This document shows, in pieces, positions 7,432 to 14,966 of a DNA stretch of 51,428 nt. Source of the stretch: JAJUJL01 sp041736465 (GTDB lineage Bacteria > Chloroflexota > Anaerolineae > Anaerolineales > UBA4823). Each line of letters starts with the position of its first letter. Position 1 is the stretch's first letter. Where the stretch lies: positions 1 to 51,428 of the forward strand of contig JBGSTO010000124.1 of NCBI GenBank assembly GCA_041736465.1. Reading direction: 5' to 3'. The notes below the pieces were generated by a model. The model saw only the letters and a program-made list of their open reading frames with translations, was not told the origin of the DNA and made no database searches. A program made the translations under genes and the position numbers.

Positions 7432-10190
7432 GCTTCAATTGCCTCCTCTACAGGATGGTGAACTTCCACTTCGTCCCAGCCCATCATCATCGCCTTGATA
7501 GCGGCTAATGGAGCATGGCTTGTGGTGGTTAGATAAACGTGTCCGACGATGAAGGATGCGAACAGCCAGGCAATCAGGCTGTGGAATGGCGCCAGGAAAG
7601 GCAAGCCGCCCAGCCGCGCCGCCATGTCGGGCCAGTGCTGCACTCCCCACATCAAGGCGCCGGTGATGATTTGCAAGGGCAGGAATACGTTCAATATCCC
7701 GAAATAAGTAACTTGCTGCAGAGGGTTGAGCTTCTTCTCAGGAGTTTTCTCAAAAGGATGGTCATCGCCTTTGAAAATGCCCCGCAAGTAGAACAGCGCC
7801 TGCTGAACTGCCTGGTCCAAGAACCCATACGGACGGGGGATATACTGGCGGATCTCACCGCTTACCAGGTGGTAAAACAGGGAGAGTGCGGCATTCACCA
7901 GCAGGACGACTGCCAGGGTGTTATGAACGACCACCACACCGCGGAAGCTGAAGATGCCGAACGTTTCCGGTTTATGGATCACCAGACCGGTGAAGAGCAG
8001 CAGCAAGATAGTAAACGTCTGCAGCCAATGCCACAACCGTTCATAGACGGAATACATGTACACTTTTTTCAGATCAGGAGTGCTGTGAGGGTGTTTAAGG
8101 CTGGCATAGAAACGCAGCCCGCCATGCCCGGCAATCCCCAGCAGGGTGCCGACAAAAAACAGCGAACCCAGCAAATCGATCCAGCCGACAGCGTTATGCC
8201 CAAAGATGTACAGGCCATCTTTGCTGGCATCCGGTTGGTAGATCAACTTGCCAGACTCTGCGATCAAGATCTCGCCATTTGCCGTCGTATTACTGGTCGC
8301 TACGAACTCGGGCAGCACACCGCCAGGCACATAGTTAGCCAGAGTGAATGACTGAGTGAGGCGCGTATCCGCGGTATGGCAGGTCTGGCAATCTTTTGCC
8401 GCCCAATCACCAGCCGCAATGGTGTGGTTAATACTATAAGGCTGCACCTCACCCACGATGCGCGGGTTATTCAGCCCCAACGCGGCGAGTCGTTGTGAGA
8501 TAAGCAGCTCTTTTTCCGCCGTATCGATACGCAGCTCAAACGGGCTCAGGCTGCCATCGCGGTCCTGGTCAAACATAGCGAGTACATCAGGAGCGTAATC
8601 CTGACCATCCAGCCAGGCAGCCTGCAGATCGAGCTGGCGTACAGGGCGAGCTGGATCACCGTAGATCCAATACCAGGAAGATACCAGGTTATAGGGGGCA
8701 AGCTGCACTTCGCCGTCAATATTTTCTCGTGGCAGGATCACCGGTTCGAAACCGATGATGAGAGAATTCAGTGAGCCGGTGTCGCCTTCGATGCCGCGGC
8801 AAGCCGTGCTGGCGCGCCCATCAGTTTTCACAACGGTCCAGTCGAACTGCTGGTAGGCTGTGGAATAGATTTCTTGGATATGGCAGGTTTCGCAGCTAAC
8901 GGCACGGATATGGCTTTCTTTGTAAGGCAGCCAATCGTGCGTATTTTCGATGCTGTGGCAGGATTCGCAGGCGCGCATCGTCCCTTTCAGCTCGGGAGCC
9001 ACAGTGCTTTGAGCCGATTGGCCGCGGGCAAATTGATGCAGTGGTTGGTACAGGTATTCGCCCAGTTCCAGGCGTCGAGGATCGAACGTCAGGTAATCTG
9101 GCTGGCTGGCTGGATCGGCCTGATAATACACCGGGTTATTCAACGAAAAGTGACAGTCTGTGCAGGAAACCTGGCGCTCGGCGTGGATATCCCAGCTGCG
9201 GTCCAGGGACGATTTATCCGCCAGGTTCATCCCCGAATCAGCTACCCGCTGCGGCGAGATGATTTGACCGCTGGTTTGGGTGCGGTATTGGTCTGGTTTA
9301 CAACCGGTGGATAGCAGAGGATCCTGCAAATTGTCGTGCACCAGACCATGGCATAAACCGCAGTTGTCGTTGGTTGGGTCCTGGATGCGCACAAATTCGC
9401 TTTTCAATAAGCCGTTTTCATCAAAGGCTTCAGTTTTCCACTGGTATTCGCTGCCCAACCGGTCTACAACACCGCTGCCCAGCAAGGTTGCCGTATTGGC
9501 CCAGCGGAACTTCCCGCTGCCGAGGGCTTCCGAGCGTGCAGAAGCGTTCGGTTCGGGTGTGTGGCAGAGGAAGCAGTTCATCTCCTCCACGCCGGATTCT
9601 TGCCAGTCCCAGGGGAGGGCCTCGCCGGTTGTGGTATCCAGAATGCTGGCTTCCGGGTCACCGGCGGATGGTGCCAGGTTAACCAGCGGGGATTGGCTGC
9701 GATCCAGCACTGCCGGCCCGCCGCCGACATGGCGTATCCCCTGTGTCATCAGCCATTCTGCAGTGCTCAAATCCAGGCGGTCGTCACCTGGAGGGGTGAG
9801 ATAGCGATAGCTGAGCGGGTTCCATCTTCCAAAATAACCGCTGCCGGTGTCCCATTGGCGAAAGCCATCCTGTTCACCGGGCAGAAACATCTCATCCAAT
9901 CCAACCCAGGCGTGGTAGCTGTGCTGCTCGATAAAATTTGTATCGTGGCAAGAGCCGCAGGTTTTCATGGTAGATACCGCGCCGCCGCTGGTTAATACGT
10001 TTTGACCAGCTTCATCCAGCAGCTCGAACGTGGGGTGCAGCGGCGAGGCTTGTTGGATAACGACCGGTGCAGGGCTTGCCAGGGCTGACTGGTTCAACAG
10101 GGTAAAAGCCAGCAAAATACTTGCCAGCGAAAACAGCACAGTCAGGATGCGACGACGAGAGATCATTGTGGTGTTAGTGGATTGTTGCAT
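7428..10190 (-). CDS. Seven-haem cytochrome c fused to a cytochrome b membrane domain
   Basis: A 920-residue protein. After a signal peptide (about residues 10-38, cut near ALASPA) comes an extracytoplasmic domain with seven CXXCH motifs (CGSCH, CFLCH, CGLCH, CTDCH, CESCH, CETCH, CQTCH). A perfect EF-hand-like loop, DQDRDGSLSPFE, lies at residues 541-552 between the sixth and seventh haem motifs. From about residue 655 the chain becomes a membrane domain with five helices and conserved His residues (WHW, VVHN, FYHL, FHSL, VGHV) like the cytochrome b of thiosulfate reductase or formate dehydrogenase. It should oxidise or reduce quinone and pass electrons to the haem domain and the octahaem protein encoded 3 bp upstream. 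ATG at 10190 was chosen for its GGAAAA upstream; ATG at 10166 is possible. Confidence 0.87.
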   Translation of the reverse strand: MQQSTNTTMISRRRILTVLFSLASILLAFTLLNQSALASPAPVVIQQASPLHPTFELLDEAGQNVLTSGGAVSTMKTCGSCHDTNFIEQHSYHAWVGLDEMFLPGEQDGFRQWDTGSGYFGRWNPLSYRYLTPPGDDRLDLSTAEWLMTQGIRHVGGGPAVLDRSQSPLVNLAPSAGDPEASILDTTTGEALPWDWQESGVEEMNCFLCHTPEPNASARSEALGSGKFRWANTATLLGSGVVDRLGSEYQWKTEAFDENGLLKSEFVRIQDPTNDNCGLCHGLVHDNLQDPLLSTGCKPDQYRTQTSGQIISPQRVADSGMNLADKSSLDRSWDIHAERQVSCTDCHFSLNNPVYYQADPASQPDYLTFDPRRLELGEYLYQPLHQFARGQSAQSTVAPELKGTMRACESCHSIENTHDWLPYKESHIRAVSCETCHIQEIYSTAYQQFDWTVVKTDGRASTACRGIEGDTGSLNSLIIGFEPVILPRENIDGEVQLAPYNLVSSWYWIYGDPARPVRQLDLQAAWLDGQDYAPDVLAMFDQDRDGSLSPFELRIDTAEKELLISQRLAALGLNNPRIVGEVQPYSINHTIAAGDWAAKDCQTCHTADTRLTQSFTLANYVPGGVLPEFVATSNTTANGEILIAESGKLIYQPDASKDGLYIFGHNAVGWIDLLGSLFFVGTLLGIAGHGGLRFYASLKHPHSTPDLKKVYMYSVYERLWHWLQTFTILLLLFTGLVIHKPETFGIFSFRGVVVVHNTLAVVLLVNAALSLFYHLVSGEIRQYIPRPYGFLDQAVQQALFYLRGIFKGDDHPFEKTPEKKLNPLQQVTYFGILNVFLPLQIITGALMWGVQHWPDMAARLGGLPFLAPFHSLIAWLFASFIVGHVYLTTTSHAPLAAIKAMMMGWDEVEVHHPVEEAIEA

Positions 10191-10193
10191 GGC

Positions 10194-11648
10194 TTATTTT
10201 CCAGTACTGATAGGCAATCCGGGATTGAGATAACGACCACCCCACTCGATGGGATCACCGGGATAACCAAGCGCCTTCCAGTCGAGCCGCCCATTGGTAC
10301 CATGGCATGACTCGCACTGCAAGGCACGCTCCTTCGGCGCTACCAGGTGCGTGATGGGCCAGTACATTTCCGTTTCGGCAAAATCGTACTGTCCACTATA
10401 TTCAACGCCAATAGCTTCCGATCCGGCGCTCAAGGCGGAGTCCCAATCAAAGGTTGTCCAATAACCACCTTCTCCAACTGTTTTGGGCTGCAGCAGGTAG
10501 TTATAAACGGTATCGTAGGGCTGCTTGGCGCGATGTACCTTGAATGGGAAGATCTTGGCATTCGGATCGTCAATGCTGCCGGCTATCTGGTTCATAACCG
10601 TGGGTTGAGTGGGATCGATCTCATCACCGACGATATAGCGGGTTTCCATTCCGCTGAACCAGTAATATTCAGGAACCAAGTTTTTCTCGTAGATGAAGGA
10701 GCCTTTGATTTTCAAATACTCGTGCGTATCTTCAGGCAAATCTTGACCCGCGGTAGACCAATCCCAGTCAATTTTGGTGGGATCCTTGATGGCGCCGTAG
10801 GGGATGTGGCAGGTTTGACAGGCAACCGCCAGGGTGTGGTTATTGAGGCGCTCGTCCACGTGAGGGGTAGAGATGTGGCAGTCGGTGCAGTAGATCTGGT
10901 TATCCAGCTCCACACTTGTGGAGAGGGCACGCCCACTGACAAGGTGGTCTTCTGTCTGGTGGCAATCGATGCAGATGAAGTTATTCTTGCCCATGTGCAC
11001 GTCCAGCTCATCTGTTGGGTTGTAGAGGTGCTCATCAAGATCTGCATGTTTTACACCATTGCCGCCGCCGCCATCGAAGTGGCAGCCCCCGCAGTTATCG
11101 CGGGAGGGTATGGCAACGCTTTGAGCTGCAGCCACCAGATCAACGCCCTCTGCCGGCAATCCACCTTTCGACTTGACATAGACGCCAGAAGAATCGTGGC
11201 AAACCAGGCAGTCCACATTCTCCTGGATGGTAAAGTCGAAATCAGCATCCGTCCAGCCATATCCAGCATGGCAGGTAGTGCAGCCGGGCCAATTCGACCG
11301 GATACCAAGGCAGAAGTTGTTCAGAGAATTCTTCTTCCCGATAGTAACCGGTTCATCCCTGCCGGGAAGCATGACGGGTTCGCTTTCCCAGGTCCAATGG
11401 GTGGTTTTCATTACATCGGTGGCGGCATCTGGATGGCATTCCAGGCACTCTTTTGTTACCTGCGAGCCGTTTTCATAAGGCCCTGTAAGCAGTGGGGTAT
11501 GATCTGTATGCGGCGCACGTACAGGCACATTCGCCCAGGGATCGTCTTTTGATTGATTCTCCCGCGGCCAAAAGATAACCAGTGGGATAATGATAATTGC
11601 CAGTGTGACCACCAGGCCAACTATCCAAATGAAACGAAAGTTTTTCAT
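10194..11648 (-). CDS. Octahaem c-type cytochrome, tetrathionate reductase (OTR) family
   Basis: A 484-residue protein with an uncleaved-looking N-terminal membrane helix (residues 5-28, ending at FWPRE) and eight CXXCH motifs (CLECH, CTTCH, CLVCH, CGGCH, CIDCH, CTDCH, CQTCH, CESCH). The number of haems, the NNFCLGIRSNWPGCTTCH region and the length match the family typified by Shewanella OTR, which reduces tetrathionate, nitrite and hydroxylamine in vitro and has one lysine-ligated active haem. I could not assign the lysine ligand by eye. It lies 41 bp (from the ArsR stop) downstream of an ArsR regulator and just upstream of the membrane cytochrome likely to supply its electrons. The true substrate is unknown; the YeeE neighbours point to sulfur oxyanions. 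Confidence 0.88.
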   Translation of the reverse strand: MKNFRFIWIVGLVVTLAIIIIPLVIFWPRENQSKDDPWANVPVRAPHTDHTPLLTGPYENGSQVTKECLECHPDAATDVMKTTHWTWESEPVMLPGRDEPVTIGKKNSLNNFCLGIRSNWPGCTTCHAGYGWTDADFDFTIQENVDCLVCHDSSGVYVKSKGGLPAEGVDLVAAAQSVAIPSRDNCGGCHFDGGGGNGVKHADLDEHLYNPTDELDVHMGKNNFICIDCHQTEDHLVSGRALSTSVELDNQIYCTDCHISTPHVDERLNNHTLAVACQTCHIPYGAIKDPTKIDWDWSTAGQDLPEDTHEYLKIKGSFIYEKNLVPEYYWFSGMETRYIVGDEIDPTQPTVMNQIAGSIDDPNAKIFPFKVHRAKQPYDTVYNYLLQPKTVGEGGYWTTFDWDSALSAGSEAIGVEYSGQYDFAETEMYWPITHLVAPKERALQCESCHGTNGRLDWKALGYPGDPIEWGGRYLNPGLPISTGK

Positions 11649-11688
11649 CTTTTGCAGCCTTTATTTTGGATTTGTTGAATGGAAAAAG

Positions 11689-12018
11689 TCATTCGCTGAC
11701 CAGGCTGGCGCGATAGTTAATCCGGTCGCGCAAGACCCCGCGCAGAAGATCGAGAGCCTGAATCAAGCGATCGTCGGTAAGCCGGTACTCGACACTGGCG
11801 CCGTTGCGAACGGCGCGCACCAATCCTCGCTCGCGCAATACTTTTAAGTGGCGGGAGGCTGCTGGCTGGCTGATACCCACCTGGTTTGCCAGATCGCTCA
11901 CATTGAGAGTCGTTTCCGCCATGGCATACAACATCAGTATCCGGCGTGGGTCTGCCAACGCTGAGCAGATATCGGCATGTAATTCGGTTACTTCTTGGGA
12001 GAGAATTTGTGTATCCAC
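11689..12018 (-). CDS. ArsR/SmtB family transcriptional regulator
   Basis: A winged-helix repressor and the first gene of the sulfur/cytochrome operon. The body reads as ADPRRILMLY, then LANQVGISQPAASRHLKVL (recognition helix), then the wing NGASVEYRLTDD. I chose a GTG at 12018 (109 residues) because a longer in-frame reading from ATG 12105 would translate through the promoter and operator; the ribosome site is weak, so the start is uncertain. Sulfide/persulfide-sensing relatives (BigR, SqrR) use a Cys in the ILxLC position and another in the last helix. Here the first is Tyr and the second is absent, leaving only the Cys in DICSALADP. Sensing, if any, must differ. Confidence 0.85.
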   Translation of the reverse strand: MDTQILSQEVTELHADICSALADPRRILMLYAMAETTLNVSDLANQVGISQPAASRHLKVLRERGLVRAVRNGASVEYRLTDDRLIQALDLLRGVLRDRINYRASLVSE

Positions 12019-12045
12019 GTTGATCTTATCTACCTTAGTCCATGT

Positions 12046-12061
12046 ATTCGCATAAGTGAAT
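12046..12061. promoter_or_regulatory. Candidate ArsR operator, ATTC-N8-GAAT
   Basis: ATTC at 12046-12049 and GAAT at 12058-12061 are separated by exactly eight bases and extend to TATTC/GAATA. This is the inverted repeat described for SqrR/BigR-type ArsR regulators. It lies between a TACAAT -10-like element (12078-12083, minus strand) and the proposed GTG start, an ideal place for autorepression. Confidence 0.5.
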
Positions 12062-12117
12062 AGTTGTATTTGTGAACATTGTAATATCATCACCGGGTAT
12101 CCCATTAGTGCAAACTG

Positions 12118-12330
12118 TCACATGATTGTGTGACGAATGTCACATATTAAGCCGGGATTAATAATTAAAACGACAGGACAAGAATTCTGTCCGGTCGTGC
12201 ACAGGTAAACCTGCTTGATCTCTACCGGGGTCGATTTGGTGAGCTTGCGCAGCGTTGGCGGATGCCCGCTGGCAGCAAATTCATCTTGGGCAATGTCGAT
12301 CACCAACCAGTGCCCGTCCGTGAGCGACAT
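12118..12330 (-). pseudogene. DsrC/TusE-like N-terminal fragment, probably degraded
   Basis: An open frame of 70 codons begins MSLTDGHWLVID and continues with GHPPTLRKLTKSTPVEIKQVY. This resembles the helical core of DsrC/TusE sulfur-relay proteins (LTxxHWxVI, then PPxLRxLxK...ELY). After the Tyr it diverges: the expected FPxGPA...AGLPKPxGC(V) arm with its catalytic cysteines is missing, replaced by an unrelated tail that runs through a palindrome and the operator region. The family's N-terminal part is missing as well. I read it as a decayed dsrC-like gene beside a sulfur operon. The likeness is by eye and moderate, so a chance frame is possible. Confidence 0.35.
12129..12144. promoter_or_regulatory. 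CRP/FNR-family-like palindrome TGTGA-N6-TCACA
   Basis: TGTGA at 12129-12133 and TCACA at 12140-12144 form the exact CRP consensus with a six-base spacer. A further GTCACA at 12117-12122 makes an overlapping inverted pair with the same left arm. The centre is about 65 nt upstream of the transcription start implied by the TACAAT element, like a class I activator site. Which Crp/Fnr protein would bind is unknown. Confidence 0.4.
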
Positions 12331-12342
12331 TGCCGATGAAAA

Positions 12343-12380
12343 TAATCTCCCTGCCTGTAGTTCAGGCTGACGGGAGATTA
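12343..12380. terminator. Second hairpin between the DsrC-like fragment and the small membrane protein gene
   Basis: TAATCTCCC (12343-12351) pairs with GGGAGATTA (12372-12380), with an inner GCCTG/CAGGC stem. On the minus strand it is followed by TTATTTTC-like sequence and then the start of the DsrC-like frame. It may act as a back-up terminator or leader structure. Confidence 0.45.
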
Positions 12381-12400
12381 AGCTGCGGTTGAAAACAGGT

Positions 12401-12431
12401 GGCAGAGCCGGATCTCAGATCCGGCTCTGCC
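12401..12431 (-). terminator. 31-bp near-perfect palindrome, probable terminator
   Basis: GGCAGAGCCGGATCT and its exact complement flank a single central base (12401-12415, 12417-12431). It lies 16 nt past the stop of the small membrane protein gene on the minus strand, followed by ACCTGTTTTC. The long GC-rich stem with a short T-run fits a terminator at the end of the gene. Confidence 0.6.
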
Positions 12432-12446
12432 GAAGTGAACGATCGG

Positions 12447-12716
12447 TTATTTGGTTTTGTGCTCCATCCTCAGCGTGTATACGGTGAGGCCCAGGATTGC
12501 CAGGATAATGATCTGGCCTGCAATCAAGCCGATAAGCTCGGCCTCGAACATCAGGTCCCGCTTCAAGTGCAATACAACCCCGGACCATGTGCTGATCGCT
12601 GTGGCGATTTCAATGAGGTGATCCGTAACATAGGCCGTACCAGCCAGAGCGAGAGCTGTGAACGGGATTGCCAGTAGCATCGTCCATAAGACTGCGGTTG
12701 CTCCAACCTTGTTCAT
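12447..12716 (-). CDS. Small membrane protein, two helices, unknown function
   Basis: I do not recognise this protein. From the ATG at 12716, preceded by AAAGGAG at good spacing, it has 89 residues. There are two hydrophobic segments (about residues 5-30 and 57-80) separated by a short loop with IATAISTWSGVVLHLKRDL, and a charged C-terminus (RMEHKTK). An in-frame ATG 21 nt further upstream lacks a ribosome site. It lies 111 bp downstream of the response regulator on the same strand and ends in a strong hairpin, so it may be a separate small unit or the tail of the cytochrome-kinase operon. Confidence 0.65.
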   Translation of the reverse strand: MNKVGATAVLWTMLLAIPFTALALAGTAYVTDHLIEIATAISTWSGVVLHLKRDLMFEAELIGLIAGQIIILAILGLTVYTLRMEHKTK

Positions 12717-12827
12717 CGCGCTCTCCTTTCGTAACAAATAACTGTTTCCTGATGCTTATATGTTACAAAAAAAGGATGCGCTGGTCAATTGGCAGGACAG
12801 CCAATTCACATAGGGGAATTACCCTAA

Positions 12828-13481
12828 TTACGGTTCGATCATGCCCTTGCGTATCGCGTACTTCACCAACTCGCTCCGGCTGTGAAGGTTGAGCTTCTTC
12901 ATGATATGCTCACGGTGTCGTGCGACTGTATGCGGGCTGATAACCAGTTTCTCAGCGATTTCGTCATTCGACAATCCATCTGCCAGGTGTTCTAATACTT
13001 CCTGCTCTCGCTGGGTAAGGTTTGCTTCCCACTCGGACTCCGGTTGATTCTTCTCCTGACCTAAATAATCAGTTACCAGGGCAGTTGCCAAAGTGGGGTA
13101 TATGTATACATGGCCTTCATGAGCTGCTCGAATGGCAGTGATCAGATCCTGGGGGGCTGCACGTTTGGGCACATATCCGGAGGCGCCGGCTTTCAGCATT
13201 TCAAAAAAGTGCTGCTCATCCTCATGGATGGTCAGGGCGATAATATCGATGTCTGGTAATGCGGACTTTATCAGGCGGGTCGTCTCGATACCAGATAGAT
13301 CAGGCAGGGTAAGATCCATGATGATGATATCAGGGCGTAAAGATTGCGCCAACATAACCGCCTGGCTGCTGCTGCTTGCTTCGCCGACGATTTGAATATC
13401 GGATTGATTCTCGAGCAGCATACGCAAGCCGGTGCGCACGATTTCGTGATCATCCACCAGCAGCAGTGTAATCTTATCCAT
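12828..13481 (-). CDS. NarL/FixJ-type response regulator with LuxR DNA-binding domain
   Basis: A 217-residue regulator starting at the ATG at 13481, which overlaps the kinase stop by 8 bp (ATGGATAA). The receiver domain has the acidic pair Asp10/Asp11, the phospho-acceptor Asp56 in IIIMDLTLPD, Thr84 and Lys106. The LuxR-type helix-turn-helix follows an acidic linker: LTQREQEVLEHLADGLSNDE and then IAEKLVISPHTVARHREHIM. It is the partner of the membrane kinase encoded directly upstream and the last gene of the tightly packed cytochrome operon. It probably controls that operon or other respiratory genes in response to the redox or electron-acceptor state. Confidence 0.93.
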   Translation of the reverse strand: MDKITLLLVDDHEIVRTGLRMLLENQSDIQIVGEASSSSQAVMLAQSLRPDIIIMDLTLPDLSGIETTRLIKSALPDIDIIALTIHEDEQHFFEMLKAGASGYVPKRAAPQDLITAIRAAHEGHVYIYPTLATALVTDYLGQEKNQPESEWEANLTQREQEVLEHLADGLSNDEIAEKLVISPHTVARHREHIMKKLNLHSRSELVKYAIRKGMIEP

Positions 13482-14961
13482 TGCCAGACTCTTGCTCTGC
13501 CACGGGCACGTGAACTTCGACGCGGGTGCCTTTTCCGGGTTGGGAGGAGATGTGGCATTCACCGCCCAAAATCGTTGCGCGCTCGATCATGCCCATCAAC
13601 CCCCATCCTTCACTGAGCTTACCCTGTAAGATAGTCGCCTCGGCATTAAAGCCCTTACCATTATCTTCGATGATGATATCGAACTTCGAGCTGCTCCGTT
13701 TCACATGTACAGTCACTTCTTTGGCTTCCGAATGGCGTGCAGCATTGCTAATTGCCTCCTGGGCAATGCGAAACAGCGCCAAACGAGTATCATCGGATAA
13801 CGCGACTTTTTCCCCATTGCTCACAATTTTCACTTCCAGGTCATATTGAGAACGAATTTTTCCGGCATACCAGCGCAGCGCGGCCATCAAACCCAGATCG
13901 TCCAATTGAGGAGGGCGGAGGCCGCTGATCATGCGCTGCAAATTATCCAGACCAGTTGTTGCCAGTGATTGCAGTTGATTGGCTTGCTGGACTGCGCGCT
14001 CGCGGTCTCGTTCGATCGTATCTGCCATGCCGCGTAAGCCCAGGCTTAGCGCAGTCAAAACCTGACCTGTATCATCGTGGAGTTCACGAGCGATACGCTG
14101 GCGCTCTGCCTCCTGTGCACGAACCGTCCTGTGCAGCAGTTCAGCATTCAGCTCATGCAGTTTTTGCGTGTCTCGGATTTTGTTCTCACGCAGCTCCTCG
14201 AGCTGCAGAGAGGTCATCACTTCGATAGCGCGTAAGGAGCGAATGATGAATATGGCGATCAGGCAGGCCATAAACATCCTGAAGACCTGCACGGGAAAGC
14301 CAAATAAGTTAATGAAAGTTTGTGTGGTGAGCCAGGATTCGCTCAGAATGTCTGCAGGCGCAGAAAATGACTGTCCAACACCACCATATAATGCAAAAGC
14401 CAAGGCTGCCAGCAGAAGATCGTTCCCAAAGCGCTGCAAACCTCCCTCTGAAAGTTTTCTCTGCTGCAGAATTAAGCCCCAGGTGGTGAGGGCAGCCCCT
14501 GGAATCGCCAGGGCGTACCGGGTATATACATCTGCAGAGGCGTAACGCATGCTGGCGGAGTAGCTGGAAGTTAATACGGATAGCAGCCCAATTGCATAGA
14601 CGCCAACAGTAGCTAGGATTAGAGCCAGGTACCAGCGCTTCTTTTGAGGACCGATGATCAAACGGCTGCCATAGGCGATCAGCAGCATGAAAGAGGTAGC
14701 CAACAGGAGGATGCGGGTAATGACGACTGCTTCAAGCGGAGGAGTGGGCCTGGATATCTGCACCAGGAATATCAAGTACATCTCGAACCACTCGTGCGAG
14801 CCGTGGATTAGCCCAAATAACCCTAATGGTCGCAGTGCCTTCGCAAATTCGATCTCGGGAGAACGACTGGCCTCAATCCAAATAACCAGCCCCATGGCAA
14901 AAAAAGACAGGCCATAGATGAAGTAAACTTCGATAATATGCGCCTGGATAAATTCAACCAC
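13474..14961 (-). CDS. Membrane histidine kinase of the NarX/DesK-like HisKA_3 class
   Basis: About seven or eight helices fill residues 15-255 with no large extracytoplasmic domain, so the signal is probably sensed in or at the membrane. A short coiled-coil leads to the HisKA_3 dimerisation helix with the phospho-accepting His in ARELHDDTGQ (His307 counted from an ATG at 14997). The ATPase domain has an N-box (LFRIAQEAISNAARHS) and EDNGKGF. I prefer the GTG at 14961, which follows the stop of the preceding cytochrome gene and has AGGA upstream, over the ATG at 14997, which overlaps that gene by 31 bp. Co-transcription with haem and quinone proteins suggests that it monitors their electron flow. 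Confidence 0.9.
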   Translation of the reverse strand: MVEFIQAHIIEVYFIYGLSFFAMGLVIWIEASRSPEIEFAKALRPLGLFGLIHGSHEWFEMYLIFLVQISRPTPPLEAVVITRILLLATSFMLLIAYGSRLIIGPQKKRWYLALILATVGVYAIGLLSVLTSSYSASMRYASADVYTRYALAIPGAALTTWGLILQQRKLSEGGLQRFGNDLLLAALAFALYGGVGQSFSAPADILSESWLTTQTFINLFGFPVQVFRMFMACLIAIFIIRSLRAIEVMTSLQLEELRENKIRDTQKLHELNAELLHRTVRAQEAERQRIARELHDDTGQVLTALSLGLRGMADTIERDRERAVQQANQLQSLATTGLDNLQRMISGLRPPQLDDLGLMAALRWYAGKIRSQYDLEVKIVSNGEKVALSDDTRLALFRIAQEAISNAARHSEAKEVTVHVKRSSSKFDIIIEDNGKGFNAEATILQGKLSEGWGLMGMIERATILGGECHISSQPGKGTRVEVHVPVAEQESGNG

Positions 14962-14966
14962 GGTTC

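Noticed and set aside
10347..11552. A 401-codon open frame antisense to the octahaem cytochrome gene
   Set aside because: The minus-strand frame encodes eight haem motifs and a membrane anchor; the + strand product looks random and has no ribosome site.
12019..12105. Longer ArsR protein starting at ATG 12105
   Set aside because: The extra 29 codons cover the -10 element and the operator and encode no conserved ArsR sequence.
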